Shown here in pieces: positions 1-7,420 of a stretch of 15,100 nucleotides of DNA. The stretch is from positions 1-15,100 of the forward strand of contig CAYTXM010000013.1 in assembly GCA_964441595.1 (NCBI GenBank). The letters are read 5' to 3'. The position numbers and the translations under genes were made by a program. The DNA is from DAOVIY01 sp964441595. GTDB lineage: Bacteria; Patescibacteriota; Minisyncoccia; UBA6257. The notes beneath the pieces are model-generated. The model saw only the letters and a program-made list of their open reading frames with translations, searched no databases and was not told where the DNA came from. Each line of letters opens with the position of its first letter. Within the stretch, counting starts at the first letter, position 1.

Positions 1-626
1 ATAATTAAATCAGATTTTTGCAAACCGCCAAGATAATGATCTAAATCATGAAATCCAGTAGATACCCCCCGTAATTTATCACCGCCTTTATGTAATTGGT
101 CTATTCTTTCAAAAGCTTTAACCAGTTCACCTTTTAAAGCTACAAATTCATGCGCTATAGATTTTTCAGAAATAGAGAAAATAATTTGTTCTGCTCTGTC
201 TAAAACTTCATTTATATTTTCTGATTCTTGCCATCCTAATTCAGCAATTTTATAAGAAGCCGCGATTAAATCACGCAACACCCTTTTTTCATGAACAATA
301 TTGGAATAATGAAGTACATGAGCGCTCGTAGGCGTTTTATTAACCAAAGACGTTAAAAAACTTGCTCCTCCTATTTCTTTTAATTGTTTTTTTTCTTTTA
401 AGCGATTAGATAATGAAAGAACATCAATCGGGGCATTTTGATTATATAAATTTAAAATAGCTTCATAAATAATACGATGTTGTGGTTGATAAAAGTCTTC
501 AGGCAATACAATATCCGCAATTTTAATAATCGCGTCCTTATCTATCATAAGAGATCCTAATGTTGATTCTTCCGCTTCTATATTTTGAGGTGGAAGTTTT
601 CCTATAGCAATATTTTTTTCAGCCAT
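1..626 (-). CDS. dnaB: Replicative DNA helicase DnaB, N-terminal part (cut by window edge)
   Basis: DnaB is the hexameric helicase that unwinds DNA at the replication fork. My reading of the minus strand from the ATG at 626-624 gives 208 codons beginning MAEKNIAIGKLPPQNIEAEE. The typical DnaB N-terminal block (PPQNIEAEESTLGSLM, then DFYQPQHRIIYEAI, then IGGASFLTSLVN) is followed by the linker and the start of the RecA-like domain, LRGVSTGFHDLDHYLGGLQ. The window ends at about residue 209, just before the expected Walker A motif, so the ATPase core and the C-terminus lie outside. The gene is last in a three-gene minus-strand run and starts 3 nt after the cysS stop, so translation is probably coupled. 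Residue identity is unambiguous for this family; completeness beyond the edge cannot be judged. Confidence 0.95.
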   Translation of the reverse strand, partial: MAEKNIAIGKLPPQNIEAEESTLGSLMIDKDAIIKIADIVLPEDFYQPQHRIIYEAILNLYNQNAPIDVLSLSNRLKEKKQLKEIGGASFLTSLVNKTPTSAHVLHYSNIVHEKRVLRDLIAASYKIAELGWQESENINEVLDRAEQIIFSISEKSIAHEFVALKGELVKAFERIDQLHKGGDKLRGVSTGFHDLDHYLGGLQKSDLI

Positions 627-629
627 AAA

Positions 630-2093
630 TTAAAATTTTGGTTTTATAATTGTACCTTCTTTTGTATCTTCTAGCAAAAATCCGGATTTTTCTATAATTT
701 TTCTTATTTTGTCAGCTTCTGCCCATTTACTTGTTTTTCTTAATTGCTCTCTTTTTTTTGCCAGTTCTTTTATTCTTTTTGGCGGAACAACAAGTTTAAT
801 TTTATCTAATCCTAATCCCAATACCTTATCAAATTTTAGGGCTAATTCATAGACTTTTTTTGGATTGTTTCTGTTTTGGTAATAGCCTCTTATTAGTTTC
901 CAGAAAGCGGCTAAAGCCCTTGGGGTATTAAGGTCATTATTAATTGATTTTTCAAATTCTTCTTTTATTTTTTTTAATGTCAGAACTGTTCTCCTTTGTT
1001 TGCTAATCTTTTTTTTGTCGATGAGACAATCCAGAACAAAGTTATAAATATTATTAAGGCTTTCTTGAGCGTTTTTCAATGCTTTTTGAGAAAATTCTAA
1101 AGATGTTCTGTAATGGCTATTTAAAATTAAATAACGAAACGCAAGAGGAGAAAAACCAGATTCTTCAATATTTTTAATTAAAATTGTATTACCTTCAGAT
1201 TTTCCCATTCGCGTGTCCTTGAGGATAAGAAATTCTCCATGTAGCCAGAAATTCACAAATTTTTTTCCTGTAGCCGCTTCTGCTTGGGCTATTTCATTAG
1301 TGTGATGAATTGCAATATGATCTACTCCTCCTGTATGTATATCAATTGTTTGCGCTTTTTTGGGGTAAAATCTTTTTCCTTTAAAAGCTTTGCCTAGATA
1401 TTTTAAATTAATAACTGAGCATTCAATATGCCATCCTGGAAATCCAATTCCCCAAGGTGATTTCCATTCCATTTGTCTTTTGGAATTTTTAGGAGAGAAT
1501 TTCCAAAGAGAAAAATCAGTAATGTTCTTTTTTTCAAGAGATAGTTTTATTCTTGCGCCGGCCTTCAATGTCTCATTAAGTTTTTTAAAATTCATTCCAG
1601 TCAATTTCCCATAATCTTTCAACATAGAAGTATCAAAATAAATTCCATCGCTGGTTTGATAAGTAAAATTATTCTTTTCTAAGGATTTAATAAGTTCTAT
1701 ATCTTCTTCAATATGATCTGTTGCTTTGGCTATTATATCTGGAGCTAGAATATTTAATTTTTTGCAATCAACAAAAAAAGACTTGGTATAAAATTCAGCT
1801 ATTTCAAAAGCGGGTTTTTTTAATTTTTTTGCCGCTTTTTCTATTTTATCTTCACCAGTATCAGCATCAGAAGTTAAATGGCCGACATCAGTAATATTCA
1901 TTACATGTTTAATTTTGTACTTTTGGTATAATAAAACTCTTTTTAAAATATCCTCAAAGATATATGTTCTCAGATTTCCAATATGCGCATAAGAATAAAC
2001 AGTTGGACCGCATGTATAAAGTCCAACTAACTTGTCTTTTATCGGTTTAAAGACTTGTTTCTTTTTAGCGAGAGTATTATAAAGATAAAGCAT
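630..2093 (-). CDS. cysS: Cysteinyl-tRNA synthetase
   Basis: This class I aminoacyl-tRNA synthetase charges tRNA-Cys with cysteine in the cytoplasm. The 487-aa product is close to the usual 460-490 aa. Visible signatures are the zinc ligand Cys28 in YTCGPTVYS, the HIGH motif as HIGN at 37-40, DVGHLTSDADTGEDK at about 69-83, GWHIECS with Cys225 as second zinc ligand, HHTNE at 263-267 supplying the remaining His/Glu ligands (Thr replaces the Glu seen in E. coli HHENE), and the KMSKS loop as RMGKS at 295-299. The C-terminal helical anticodon region carries the RxxLRxxxKWxxADxIR pattern at about 448-466. The ATG directly abuts the corA TAA (0 nt between them), so the two are almost certainly co-transcribed; no Shine-Dalgarno is obvious. 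Nothing looks broken. Confidence 0.97.
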   Translation of the reverse strand: MLYLYNTLAKKKQVFKPIKDKLVGLYTCGPTVYSYAHIGNLRTYIFEDILKRVLLYQKYKIKHVMNITDVGHLTSDADTGEDKIEKAAKKLKKPAFEIAEFYTKSFFVDCKKLNILAPDIIAKATDHIEEDIELIKSLEKNNFTYQTSDGIYFDTSMLKDYGKLTGMNFKKLNETLKAGARIKLSLEKKNITDFSLWKFSPKNSKRQMEWKSPWGIGFPGWHIECSVINLKYLGKAFKGKRFYPKKAQTIDIHTGGVDHIAIHHTNEIAQAEAATGKKFVNFWLHGEFLILKDTRMGKSEGNTILIKNIEESGFSPLAFRYLILNSHYRTSLEFSQKALKNAQESLNNIYNFVLDCLIDKKKISKQRRTVLTLKKIKEEFEKSINNDLNTPRALAAFWKLIRGYYQNRNNPKKVYELALKFDKVLGLGLDKIKLVVPPKRIKELAKKREQLRKTSKWAEADKIRKIIEKSGFLLEDTKEGTIIKPKF

Positions 2094-3002
2094 TTAAAGG
2101 AATTTTCTTTTTTTAAGGTAGGAAAAAATTAATATTGATGGTATAAAAGCAATTGATAAGATAAACCAAAAATCATGAGGAAAACCAACAAGAGGCAAAT
2201 AACTAGTATTCATTTGATAAATACTAGCAATCAATAAGGTAGGCCATGTTATGAGAGAGAGAATTGTATAGATTCTGGTTAAAAGATTGGTTTTATGTTC
2301 AATCAAAGAATTATTTGTATTTTCTAATGATTCTATATCATCCTTAAAACTATCGATAAGATTTTCTACTTTTGTGCTGTCGCCGACTAAATCATCAAAA
2401 TAGATACGTTTGTTATCTCCAAAAATTCGTGGTCCTTGTCTGGATAAAGAACATAATGTTTCTTTTAAATATCTAAATATTCTTTGAAAATTAAGTACAT
2501 CTCTTTTTACAAGAGAAATATTAGGAATTGCGTTTTCTGCTTTACCATGAAATATTTCTTTTTCCACGTCATTAATTTTCTTTTGAATGTGATGGATTTG
2601 TCGTATAGCAAAATCCAAGAAATATTCTATGATGAAATAAAGAAGCTTTATAGTATCATTCAGATATAAACTCTCAAAATCTTTTGTATAAACTTTTTCC
2701 ATAAGTTCTTCCCGCATTATAGCGCTTTTTTCATAACAAATTGTAATGAGAATATTTTTATCTAATATGATGTCCAGTTCCCATGGAGAGGATTTCTTTT
2801 CAACAGCGTTCCAGCATGGAAAATGGGTTACTAAAAACATATAACTATCGTGTATCTCGGTTTTATTTCTTTGAGAAGGCATTTTAAGTTCCTCTAATAT
2901 AATGGGATGGAAACGATAGTTTTTGCGAAGATATTCAATATCTTCTTCAACTGGGCAGGTGATATCTATCCAAGTGATTTTTCCTTTAAATATTTGTCTC
3001 AT
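2094..3002 (-). CDS. corA: CorA-like divalent cation transporter with variant QMN signature
   Basis: CorA-family proteins are pentameric inner-membrane channels for Mg2+ and other divalent cations. The 302-aa product has the family architecture: a soluble alpha/beta N-terminal domain (residues 1 to about 125), a long helical stalk (about 125-240), and two C-terminal membrane helices at about 244-262 and 278-297 ending in a basic tail KKRKFL. The family signature GMN at the end of the first membrane helix forms the selectivity filter; here the codons at 2216-2208 read CAA-ATG-AAT, giving YQMN (Gln263-Met264-Asn265). The segment after it, TSYLPLVGFPHDFW, fits the CorA periplasmic loop. Whether it still carries Mg2+ is inference. 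It is the first gene of the minus-strand corA-cysS-dnaB run and starts opposite hrcA. The ATG at 3002 is preceded by A/T-rich octamer repeats, not a Shine-Dalgarno. Confidence 0.88.
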   Translation of the reverse strand: MRQIFKGKITWIDITCPVEEDIEYLRKNYRFHPIILEELKMPSQRNKTEIHDSYMFLVTHFPCWNAVEKKSSPWELDIILDKNILITICYEKSAIMREELMEKVYTKDFESLYLNDTIKLLYFIIEYFLDFAIRQIHHIQKKINDVEKEIFHGKAENAIPNISLVKRDVLNFQRIFRYLKETLCSLSRQGPRIFGDNKRIYFDDLVGDSTKVENLIDSFKDDIESLENTNNSLIEHKTNLLTRIYTILSLITWPTLLIASIYQMNTSYLPLVGFPHDFWFILSIAFIPSILIFSYLKKRKFL

Positions 3003-3008
3003 AAAAAT

Positions 3009-3040
3009 AAATAGCTAAATTGTTAAACTGTTAAATTGCT
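3009..3040 (-). repeat. Four tandem octamers in the corA leader
   Basis: Read on the minus strand, four consecutive 8-bp units lie just upstream of the corA start: AGCAATTT, AACAGTTT, AACAATTT, AGCTATTT. The same unit type (AACAATNN) recurs four times before groES. They would lie in the corA mRNA leader if the predicted promoter at 3043-3072 is right. Function unknown. Confidence 0.75.
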
Positions 3041-3042
3041 AT

Positions 3043-3072
3043 ATTTTAAGTTTATCACGAGGATAAAGACAA
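3043..3072 (-). promoter_or_regulatory. Possible corA-cysS-dnaB promoter
   Basis: On the minus strand, TTGTCT (3072-3067, 4/6 match to TTGACA) is followed after 18 bp by TAAAAT (3048-3043, 5/6 match to TATAAT), the same -10 form seen at the other promoters here. A second reading, TTGTTT with 17 bp to TAAACT, overlaps it. The leader would be about 30-40 nt. Confidence 0.35.
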
Positions 3073-3150
3073 AACAACTATTTTAAAAGCGTTTTCGTGG
3101 AAAAACAGGGGATATCAGGTGAGGCAATATTTCAAACCTTTGTCTTGGGG

Positions 3151-3177
3151 TTAGCACTCTTGACATTTGATTGCTAA
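3151..3177 (+). promoter_or_regulatory. CIRCE operator of the hrcA operon
   Basis: The left arm TTAGCACTC (3151-3159) matches the CIRCE consensus perfectly. A 9-nt loop follows (3160-3168), then the right arm GATTGCTAA (3169-3177), which differs from consensus GAGTGCTAA at one base. CIRCE is the binding site of the heat-shock repressor HrcA, whose gene starts 30 bp downstream, so autoregulation is expected. The loop itself contains the -35 box TTGACA, so bound HrcA would directly exclude RNA polymerase. Confidence 0.93.
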
Positions 3178-3187
3178 TGAGTAAAAT
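3160..3187 (+). promoter_or_regulatory. Promoter of hrcA-grpE-dnaK-dnaJ operon
   Basis: A perfect -35 TTGACA (3160-3165) is separated by 16 bp from TAAAAT (3182-3187, 5/6 match to the -10 consensus). The -35 lies inside the CIRCE loop. Transcription would start near 3193-3195, leaving only about 12-14 nt before the hrcA ATG at 3207, so the hrcA message is nearly leaderless. The groES promoter has the identical TTGACA-16-TAAAAT arrangement. Confidence 0.82.
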
Positions 3188-3206
3188 ATAGAATGAAAAC
3201 AATACA

Positions 3207-3935
3207 ATGATAAATTTAAAAGATAGAAACAGTTTTATTTTGAAAGCTTTAATTAAAGAATATACTCGTACTGGCGAACCTGTTGCTTCTGAAATTTTGA
3301 ATGTTAAATATCGACTTGGTGTAAGCTCGGCAACAATTAGAAATGATTTTGCAATACTTGCTGAAGAAGGTTATTTATATAAACCTTATATTTCAAGCGG
3401 TCGTATACCAACAGACAAAGCATGGAAGTTTTTTATTGATTCTATTTTCGAAGACGAGAATGATTCTTTAGAACAATGGGAAGAGAAATTAAAAAGTCAA
3501 GTATTAAAAATTAAACCTAAACCAAAAGGGCATATTGATTTTATAAAAGAAATAAAAAGATTATTAGGTGTGGTGTCTGAAGAAAGTCATTCATTTTGTT
3601 TCTGTTATCTATTTGAAGAAGATGAAATAATTAAACAAGGGCTTAAATATATGTTCACGGAAATGTTTGAAGAAGAATTGTTAACTTGCAGTTTTTTTCG
3701 ACAAATAGCTGAGTCCTTGGAAAGATTGGATGAAAAGCTAAAAAACATAAAAATTGATGAGAATCCGCTTATCCTAATAGGGAAAGAAAATCCTTTTGTG
3801 CGGTCTGATCAATTTAGTTCTTTACTTAGCGTTGTTTCCAGTCCAAGGGCGATCTTGGGAATATTAGGTCCTAAAAGAATGTCTTATAAAAGGAATATAG
3901 CCATTTTAAGGGCAATTACTAATTTAACCTCTTAA
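3207..3935 (+). CDS. hrcA: Heat-inducible transcription repressor HrcA, short form
   Basis: HrcA is the CIRCE-binding repressor of class I heat-shock genes and is normally kept active by GroEL. The N-terminal winged helix is clear: EYTRTGEPVASEIL at about 18-31, the recognition region LGVSSATIRND at about 37-47, then EEGYLYKPYISSGRIPTDKAW at about 53-73, the classic HrcA sequence. The C-terminal signature ILGPKRMSYKRNIAILRAI (about 218-236) is also kept. At 242 aa it is roughly 100 aa shorter than typical HrcA (about 340 aa); what is missing is most of the middle, the GAF-like/dimerisation part. The reading frame is intact, so this is a compact version, not a fragment. It is first in the chaperone operon and preceded by its own CIRCE. 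The ATG at 3207 has no Shine-Dalgarno. The next gene begins 14 nt after its stop. Confidence 0.93.
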   Translation: MINLKDRNSFILKALIKEYTRTGEPVASEILNVKYRLGVSSATIRNDFAILAEEGYLYKPYISSGRIPTDKAWKFFIDSIFEDENDSLEQWEEKLKSQVLKIKPKPKGHIDFIKEIKRLLGVVSEESHSFCFCYLFEEDEIIKQGLKYMFTEMFEEELLTCSFFRQIAESLERLDEKLKNIKIDENPLILIGKENPFVRSDQFSSLLSVVSSPRAILGILGPKRMSYKRNIAILRAITNLTS

Positions 3936-3949
3936 TTATAATTAAAAAT

Positions 3950-4444
3950 ATGACTGATGCAAAAAAACAAAAAGAACTTGAAAAATTAAAAAAAGACAAA
4001 GGCGAATATTTAAAAGGGTGGCAAAAAGAAAGAGCAGATTTTATTAATTATAAAAAAGACGAGAAAGAGAGATTTAAAGAGGTTGTAAGATTTTCTAACG
4101 AGAGAATTATCAAATCGTTAATTGCTATACTAGATGGATTTGATTTAGCCATTGAAAGTTTTTTAAAGCAGGGAAAAGATAAAAAGGAAAACGAATACTA
4201 TCTTAAAGGAATTTATTTAATAAAGAGTCAATTAGAAGATATTTTAGAAAAAGAAGGTATTGAGAAAATTAAGGTTAAATTAGGTGATTTATTAAATCCA
4301 GCTATTCACGAAGTAGTAACTGTAATAGAAAACGAGAAATCCCCCCCTGATACGATTACAGAAATTTTAGAAAAAGGATACGTTCTTAATGGTAAAGTAA
4401 TTCGTCCTTGCCGGGTAATAGTGTCGAAGGCAAAAAATAAATAA
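3950..4444 (+). CDS. grpE: Nucleotide exchange factor GrpE
   Basis: GrpE is the dimeric co-chaperone that releases ADP from DnaK so that substrate can leave. The 164-aa product (family about 170-200 aa) starts with a highly charged coiled-coil helix (about 5-60) containing YLKGWQKERADFINYKK, the standard GrpE pattern. The middle has LLNPAIHEVVTVIENEKSP at about 114-132, followed by the C-terminal beta domain ITEILEKGYVLNGKVIRPCRVIVS (about 136-159), which contacts the DnaK ATPase domain. The acidic N-terminal extension found in many GrpEs is almost absent. It sits between hrcA (14 nt) and dnaK (30 nt) in the classic hrcA-grpE-dnaK order and is expected to be heat-inducible through the upstream CIRCE. 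The ATG at 3950 is preceded by A/T-rich sequence only. Confidence 0.96.
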   Translation: MTDAKKQKELEKLKKDKGEYLKGWQKERADFINYKKDEKERFKEVVRFSNERIIKSLIAILDGFDLAIESFLKQGKDKKENEYYLKGIYLIKSQLEDILEKEGIEKIKVKLGDLLNPAIHEVVTVIENEKSPPDTITEILEKGYVLNGKVIRPCRVIVSKAKNK

Positions 4445-4474
4445 CAAATTAATAATTAATAATAAAATAAAAAT

Positions 4475-6406
4475 ATGGCAAAAGTATTAGGTATAGATTT
4501 AGGAACAACTTTTTCAGCAATGTCTACTATAGAAGGTGGTCAACCAAAGATTATTGAAAATGCTGAAGGTGAAAGAACTACTTCCTCAGTCGTAGCCTTT
4601 TCTAAAACAGGGGAAAGGTTAGCTGGAACATTAGCTCATCGTCAGGCTATTACTAATCCCCAAAATACAATTTATTCTGTAAAAAGATTGATTGGAAGAA
4701 AGTTTTCTGATCCAATTGTTCAAAAAGACAGAGATCTTCTTTCTTATGAAATTAAAGAAGGCGCTAATGGGGGAGTAGAAATAAAAATGGGAGAGCGTTG
4801 GTATAAACCACAAGAAATTTCAGCTATGGTTTTACAGAAATTAAAGACAGACGCTGAGGCAAAATTAGGGGAGGAAATTACAGATACAGTTATAACTTGT
4901 CCTGCTTATTTCGATGATAGCCAGAGAAAAGCGACAAAAGATGCAGGGGAAATAGCTGGTTTGAATGTAAAAAGAGTGATAAACGAACCAACCGCAGCTG
5001 CTTTAGCTTATGGTTTGGATAAAAAGAAAGATCATGAAATAGTTGTTTATGATTTTGGAGGGGGAACTTTTGATATTTCTGTCCTTTATGTTAGCCCTGA
5101 CACAATTGAAGTAAAAGGAACAGGCGGGGATACACATTTAGGAGGAGATGATTTTGATCAAAAGATAATGGATTGGGTTATAGAGAGTTTTAAACGAGAC
5201 GAAAATATAGATTTGCATAAAGACCCTTTGGCTTTACAAAGGATTAAAGAAGCAGCAGAGAAAGCTAAAAAAGAATTATCTTCTACAACGCAAGTAGAAA
5301 TTAATTTGCCGTTTATTACTTCTGGCGCTTCTGGTCCAAAACATCTTTCTTATAGCTTGAGCCGTTCTAAATTAGAAGAATTAGTTGATGATTATATCAA
5401 AAAATCAATTGATTTAACTAAAAAGACAATCAAAGAATGTGAATTAAAGGTTTCTGATATTGAAGAAATTGTTTTAGTTGGGGGACAAACAAGAATGCCT
5501 AAAATCCAGGAAGAAGTGAAAAAACTATTTGGTAAAGAGCCTAATAAAGAAATTAATCCTGATGAAGTAGTTGCAATTGGAGCAGCTGCTCAAGCTGGTA
5601 TTCTAAGCGGAGAAATGAAAGACGTTTTACTTTTGGATGTTACGCCTCTTTCTTTGGGAATAGAAACATTAGGTGGAGTTAGTACGGTTTTAATTGCTAA
5701 AAATTCAACTGTACCAGTTGCTAAAAGCCAGGTATTTTCAACTGCAGCAGAAAATCAGACTTCAGTAGAAATTCACGTACTTCAGGGAGAAAGACCAATG
5801 TCAGCTGACAACAAATCTCTTGGGAGATTTATATTAGACGGTATTCCTCCTTCTCCTCGTGGCATACCTCAAATTGAAGTGACTTTTGATATTGATGCTA
5901 ATGGGATTTTAAATGTTACTGCTAAAGACAAAGCTACTGGAAAAGAGCAATCTATTCATATTGAAGGATCTTCAGGTTTATCAAAGGAAGAAGTGGAAAA
6001 ATTAAAAAAAGAAGCGGAATTGCATAAAGAAGAAGATGAGAAGAAAAAAGGAAATATTGAATTGAAGAATAATGCCGAGTCGTTGGTCTATTCTACAGAA
6101 AAAACCTTAAAAGACGCAGGCGAAAAAGTTCCAGCAGATTTAAAAGCTAAAATAGAAGATAAAGCTAAAGAATTAAAAGAAGCGCTGAAAAATAATGACT
6201 TTGATGTTATAAAAACAAAGACTGAAGAATTGTCACAGTCCTTACAAGAAGTGGGAACTCATCTTTATCAACAGCAAAAAAAAGAAGAAGAAAAAAAAGG
6301 CAAACCAGAAGAAGAATCAAATAAAGACGATAAAAATGATAAGGGCGATAAGGATGATAAAGATAAGAAAGACGCCAAAGATGCTGATTTTGAGGAGAAA
6401 AAATGA
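4475..6406 (+). CDS. dnaK: Molecular chaperone DnaK (Hsp70)
   Basis: DnaK is the ATP-driven Hsp70 that binds exposed hydrophobic segments of unfolded proteins in the cytosol. The 643-aa product matches the usual 610-640 aa. Visible motifs are phosphate 1 GIDLGTTFS at 6-14, catalytic Lys70 in YSVKRLIGR, NEPTAAALAYG at 170-180, phosphate 2 DFGGGTFD at 193-200, GGDTHLGGDDFD at 217-228, the adenosine motif VLVGGQTRMP at 333-342 and the interdomain linker DVLLLDVTPLSLG at 383-395. The substrate-binding beta domain and helical lid follow. The tail from about 602 is an unusually long Lys/Asp/Glu low-complexity stretch ending DADFEEKK, with DNA runs of A and GA between about 6275 and 6405. It follows grpE by 30 nt and ends with TGA. 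Its leader carries two copies of AATTAAT (4447-4460). Confidence 0.98.
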   Translation: MAKVLGIDLGTTFSAMSTIEGGQPKIIENAEGERTTSSVVAFSKTGERLAGTLAHRQAITNPQNTIYSVKRLIGRKFSDPIVQKDRDLLSYEIKEGANGGVEIKMGERWYKPQEISAMVLQKLKTDAEAKLGEEITDTVITCPAYFDDSQRKATKDAGEIAGLNVKRVINEPTAAALAYGLDKKKDHEIVVYDFGGGTFDISVLYVSPDTIEVKGTGGDTHLGGDDFDQKIMDWVIESFKRDENIDLHKDPLALQRIKEAAEKAKKELSSTTQVEINLPFITSGASGPKHLSYSLSRSKLEELVDDYIKKSIDLTKKTIKECELKVSDIEEIVLVGGQTRMPKIQEEVKKLFGKEPNKEINPDEVVAIGAAAQAGILSGEMKDVLLLDVTPLSLGIETLGGVSTVLIAKNSTVPVAKSQVFSTAAENQTSVEIHVLQGERPMSADNKSLGRFILDGIPPSPRGIPQIEVTFDIDANGILNVTAKDKATGKEQSIHIEGSSGLSKEEVEKLKKEAELHKEEDEKKKGNIELKNNAESLVYSTEKTLKDAGEKVPADLKAKIEDKAKELKEALKNNDFDVIKTKTEELSQSLQEVGTHLYQQQKKEEEKKGKPEEESNKDDKNDKGDKDDKDKKDAKDADFEEKK

Positions 6407-6441
6407 TATGGTATGATTGAAGCAAGAAGATTTTAATTTCA

Positions 6442-7413
6442 ATGACAAAAAACCCTAATTTTTTAAACAGCTACAAATTATCTTATCAAGATAGAACAAT
6501 TTTCTTAAAAAATTCTATCATAGGTATTTTAATTGTAGCTTGTTTTGCTTTAGGGTCTCTTTTTTTTATTGGATTATTGCAAGATTTTACTAATGCTAAT
6601 TTAATTGGATTTTGTATTTTTTGGATTATAGGGCTGGGAGTACTTCCAATATTCTTTTTAATACTTCCAATTAAAGATTTTCTGTTTTGGGATTTAATCA
6701 TTAGCGCAAGCGCGTTCATCCCATTATTTCTTAGCCATCTAGATAAAATTATTTGGCTTATTTGGGGAGGTATTTTTATCCTCTTTCTATTATCAAGAAT
6801 AAGGATAAAAACCGAATATAATTCTTTAATAAATCTTCAGTGGATGCGCATAGTTGGTAAAAGTTCTTTTTATATCCTTTTGGTTTTGGTAATATCTCTA
6901 TCTACCTTAGCTTATTTTCGCGGAAATACGGCATCTATAGAGCAAGAAGGAGTTAAAGCTTTGGATTCTATGTTTTCTCAAGCAGGAGTTATACAACCTT
7001 TTTCTAATTTTCAACTCTCTGGAACAATTGACGATATTTTAGGAAAATATATTGAACAACAAGTTCCAGATTTAGGAGTTTTAAATTCAATAGTAAATCA
7101 ACCTCTTTTACAACAAACAAAATCAAAGCTTTCTGAATTTTTAAAATATCCTGTCGCGGGCACGGAAAAATTATCGACATTGATAATAGAAGTATTAAAA
7201 TTCCATTGGCAAACTTTTTCTTCTTTATTAAAAATTTTAGTTAGTGCTTTAATATTTTTGTTTATGATAAGTTTCTTAAGATTTTTTAACATGATATTTT
7301 CTATTATTTTAATTGCGGTTAGTTGGATTTTTCTTCAAATCCTTTTATCCTTAAAGTATTTGAAAATCAAACGCGTGGGAGTAGAAAAACAAGAAATTAT
7401 TATTGCTAGTTAA
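6442..7413 (+). CDS. Unrecognised polytopic membrane protein between dnaK and dnaJ
   Basis: I do not recognise a family for this 323-aa protein. It has about seven predicted membrane helices: 24-46, 53-75, 81-98, 101-118, 141-159, 259-279 and 281-304. Between helices five and six is a roughly 100-residue polar segment (about 160-258) rich in Gln, Ser and Leu, probably one soluble domain on one side of the membrane. The C-terminus is short and basic, then KQEIIIAS. No catalytic motif, signal peptidase site or cysteine pair stands out. It starts 35 nt after dnaK and stops 7 nt before the dnaJ ATG, so it almost certainly shares the CIRCE-controlled transcript. A role in membrane stress is suggested only by location. 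The ATG at 6442 fits the spacing; no Shine-Dalgarno. Confidence 0.85.
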   Translation: MTKNPNFLNSYKLSYQDRTIFLKNSIIGILIVACFALGSLFFIGLLQDFTNANLIGFCIFWIIGLGVLPIFFLILPIKDFLFWDLIISASAFIPLFLSHLDKIIWLIWGGIFILFLLSRIRIKTEYNSLINLQWMRIVGKSSFYILLVLVISLSTLAYFRGNTASIEQEGVKALDSMFSQAGVIQPFSNFQLSGTIDDILGKYIEQQVPDLGVLNSIVNQPLLQQTKSKLSEFLKYPVAGTEKLSTLIIEVLKFHWQTFSSLLKILVSALIFLFMISFLRFFNMIFSIILIAVSWIFLQILLSLKYLKIKRVGVEKQEIIIAS

Positions 7414-7420
7414 AATATAT

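Noticed and set aside
6275..6405. A/GA-rich repeat at the dnaK 3' end as a regulatory element
   Set aside because: It is explained by Lys/Asp/Glu codons of the charged DnaK tail.
7403..7420. TTG at 7403 as the dnaJ start
   Set aside because: It overlaps the upstream gene, and MKDYYDILGV from the ATG at 7421 is the canonical DnaJ N-terminus.
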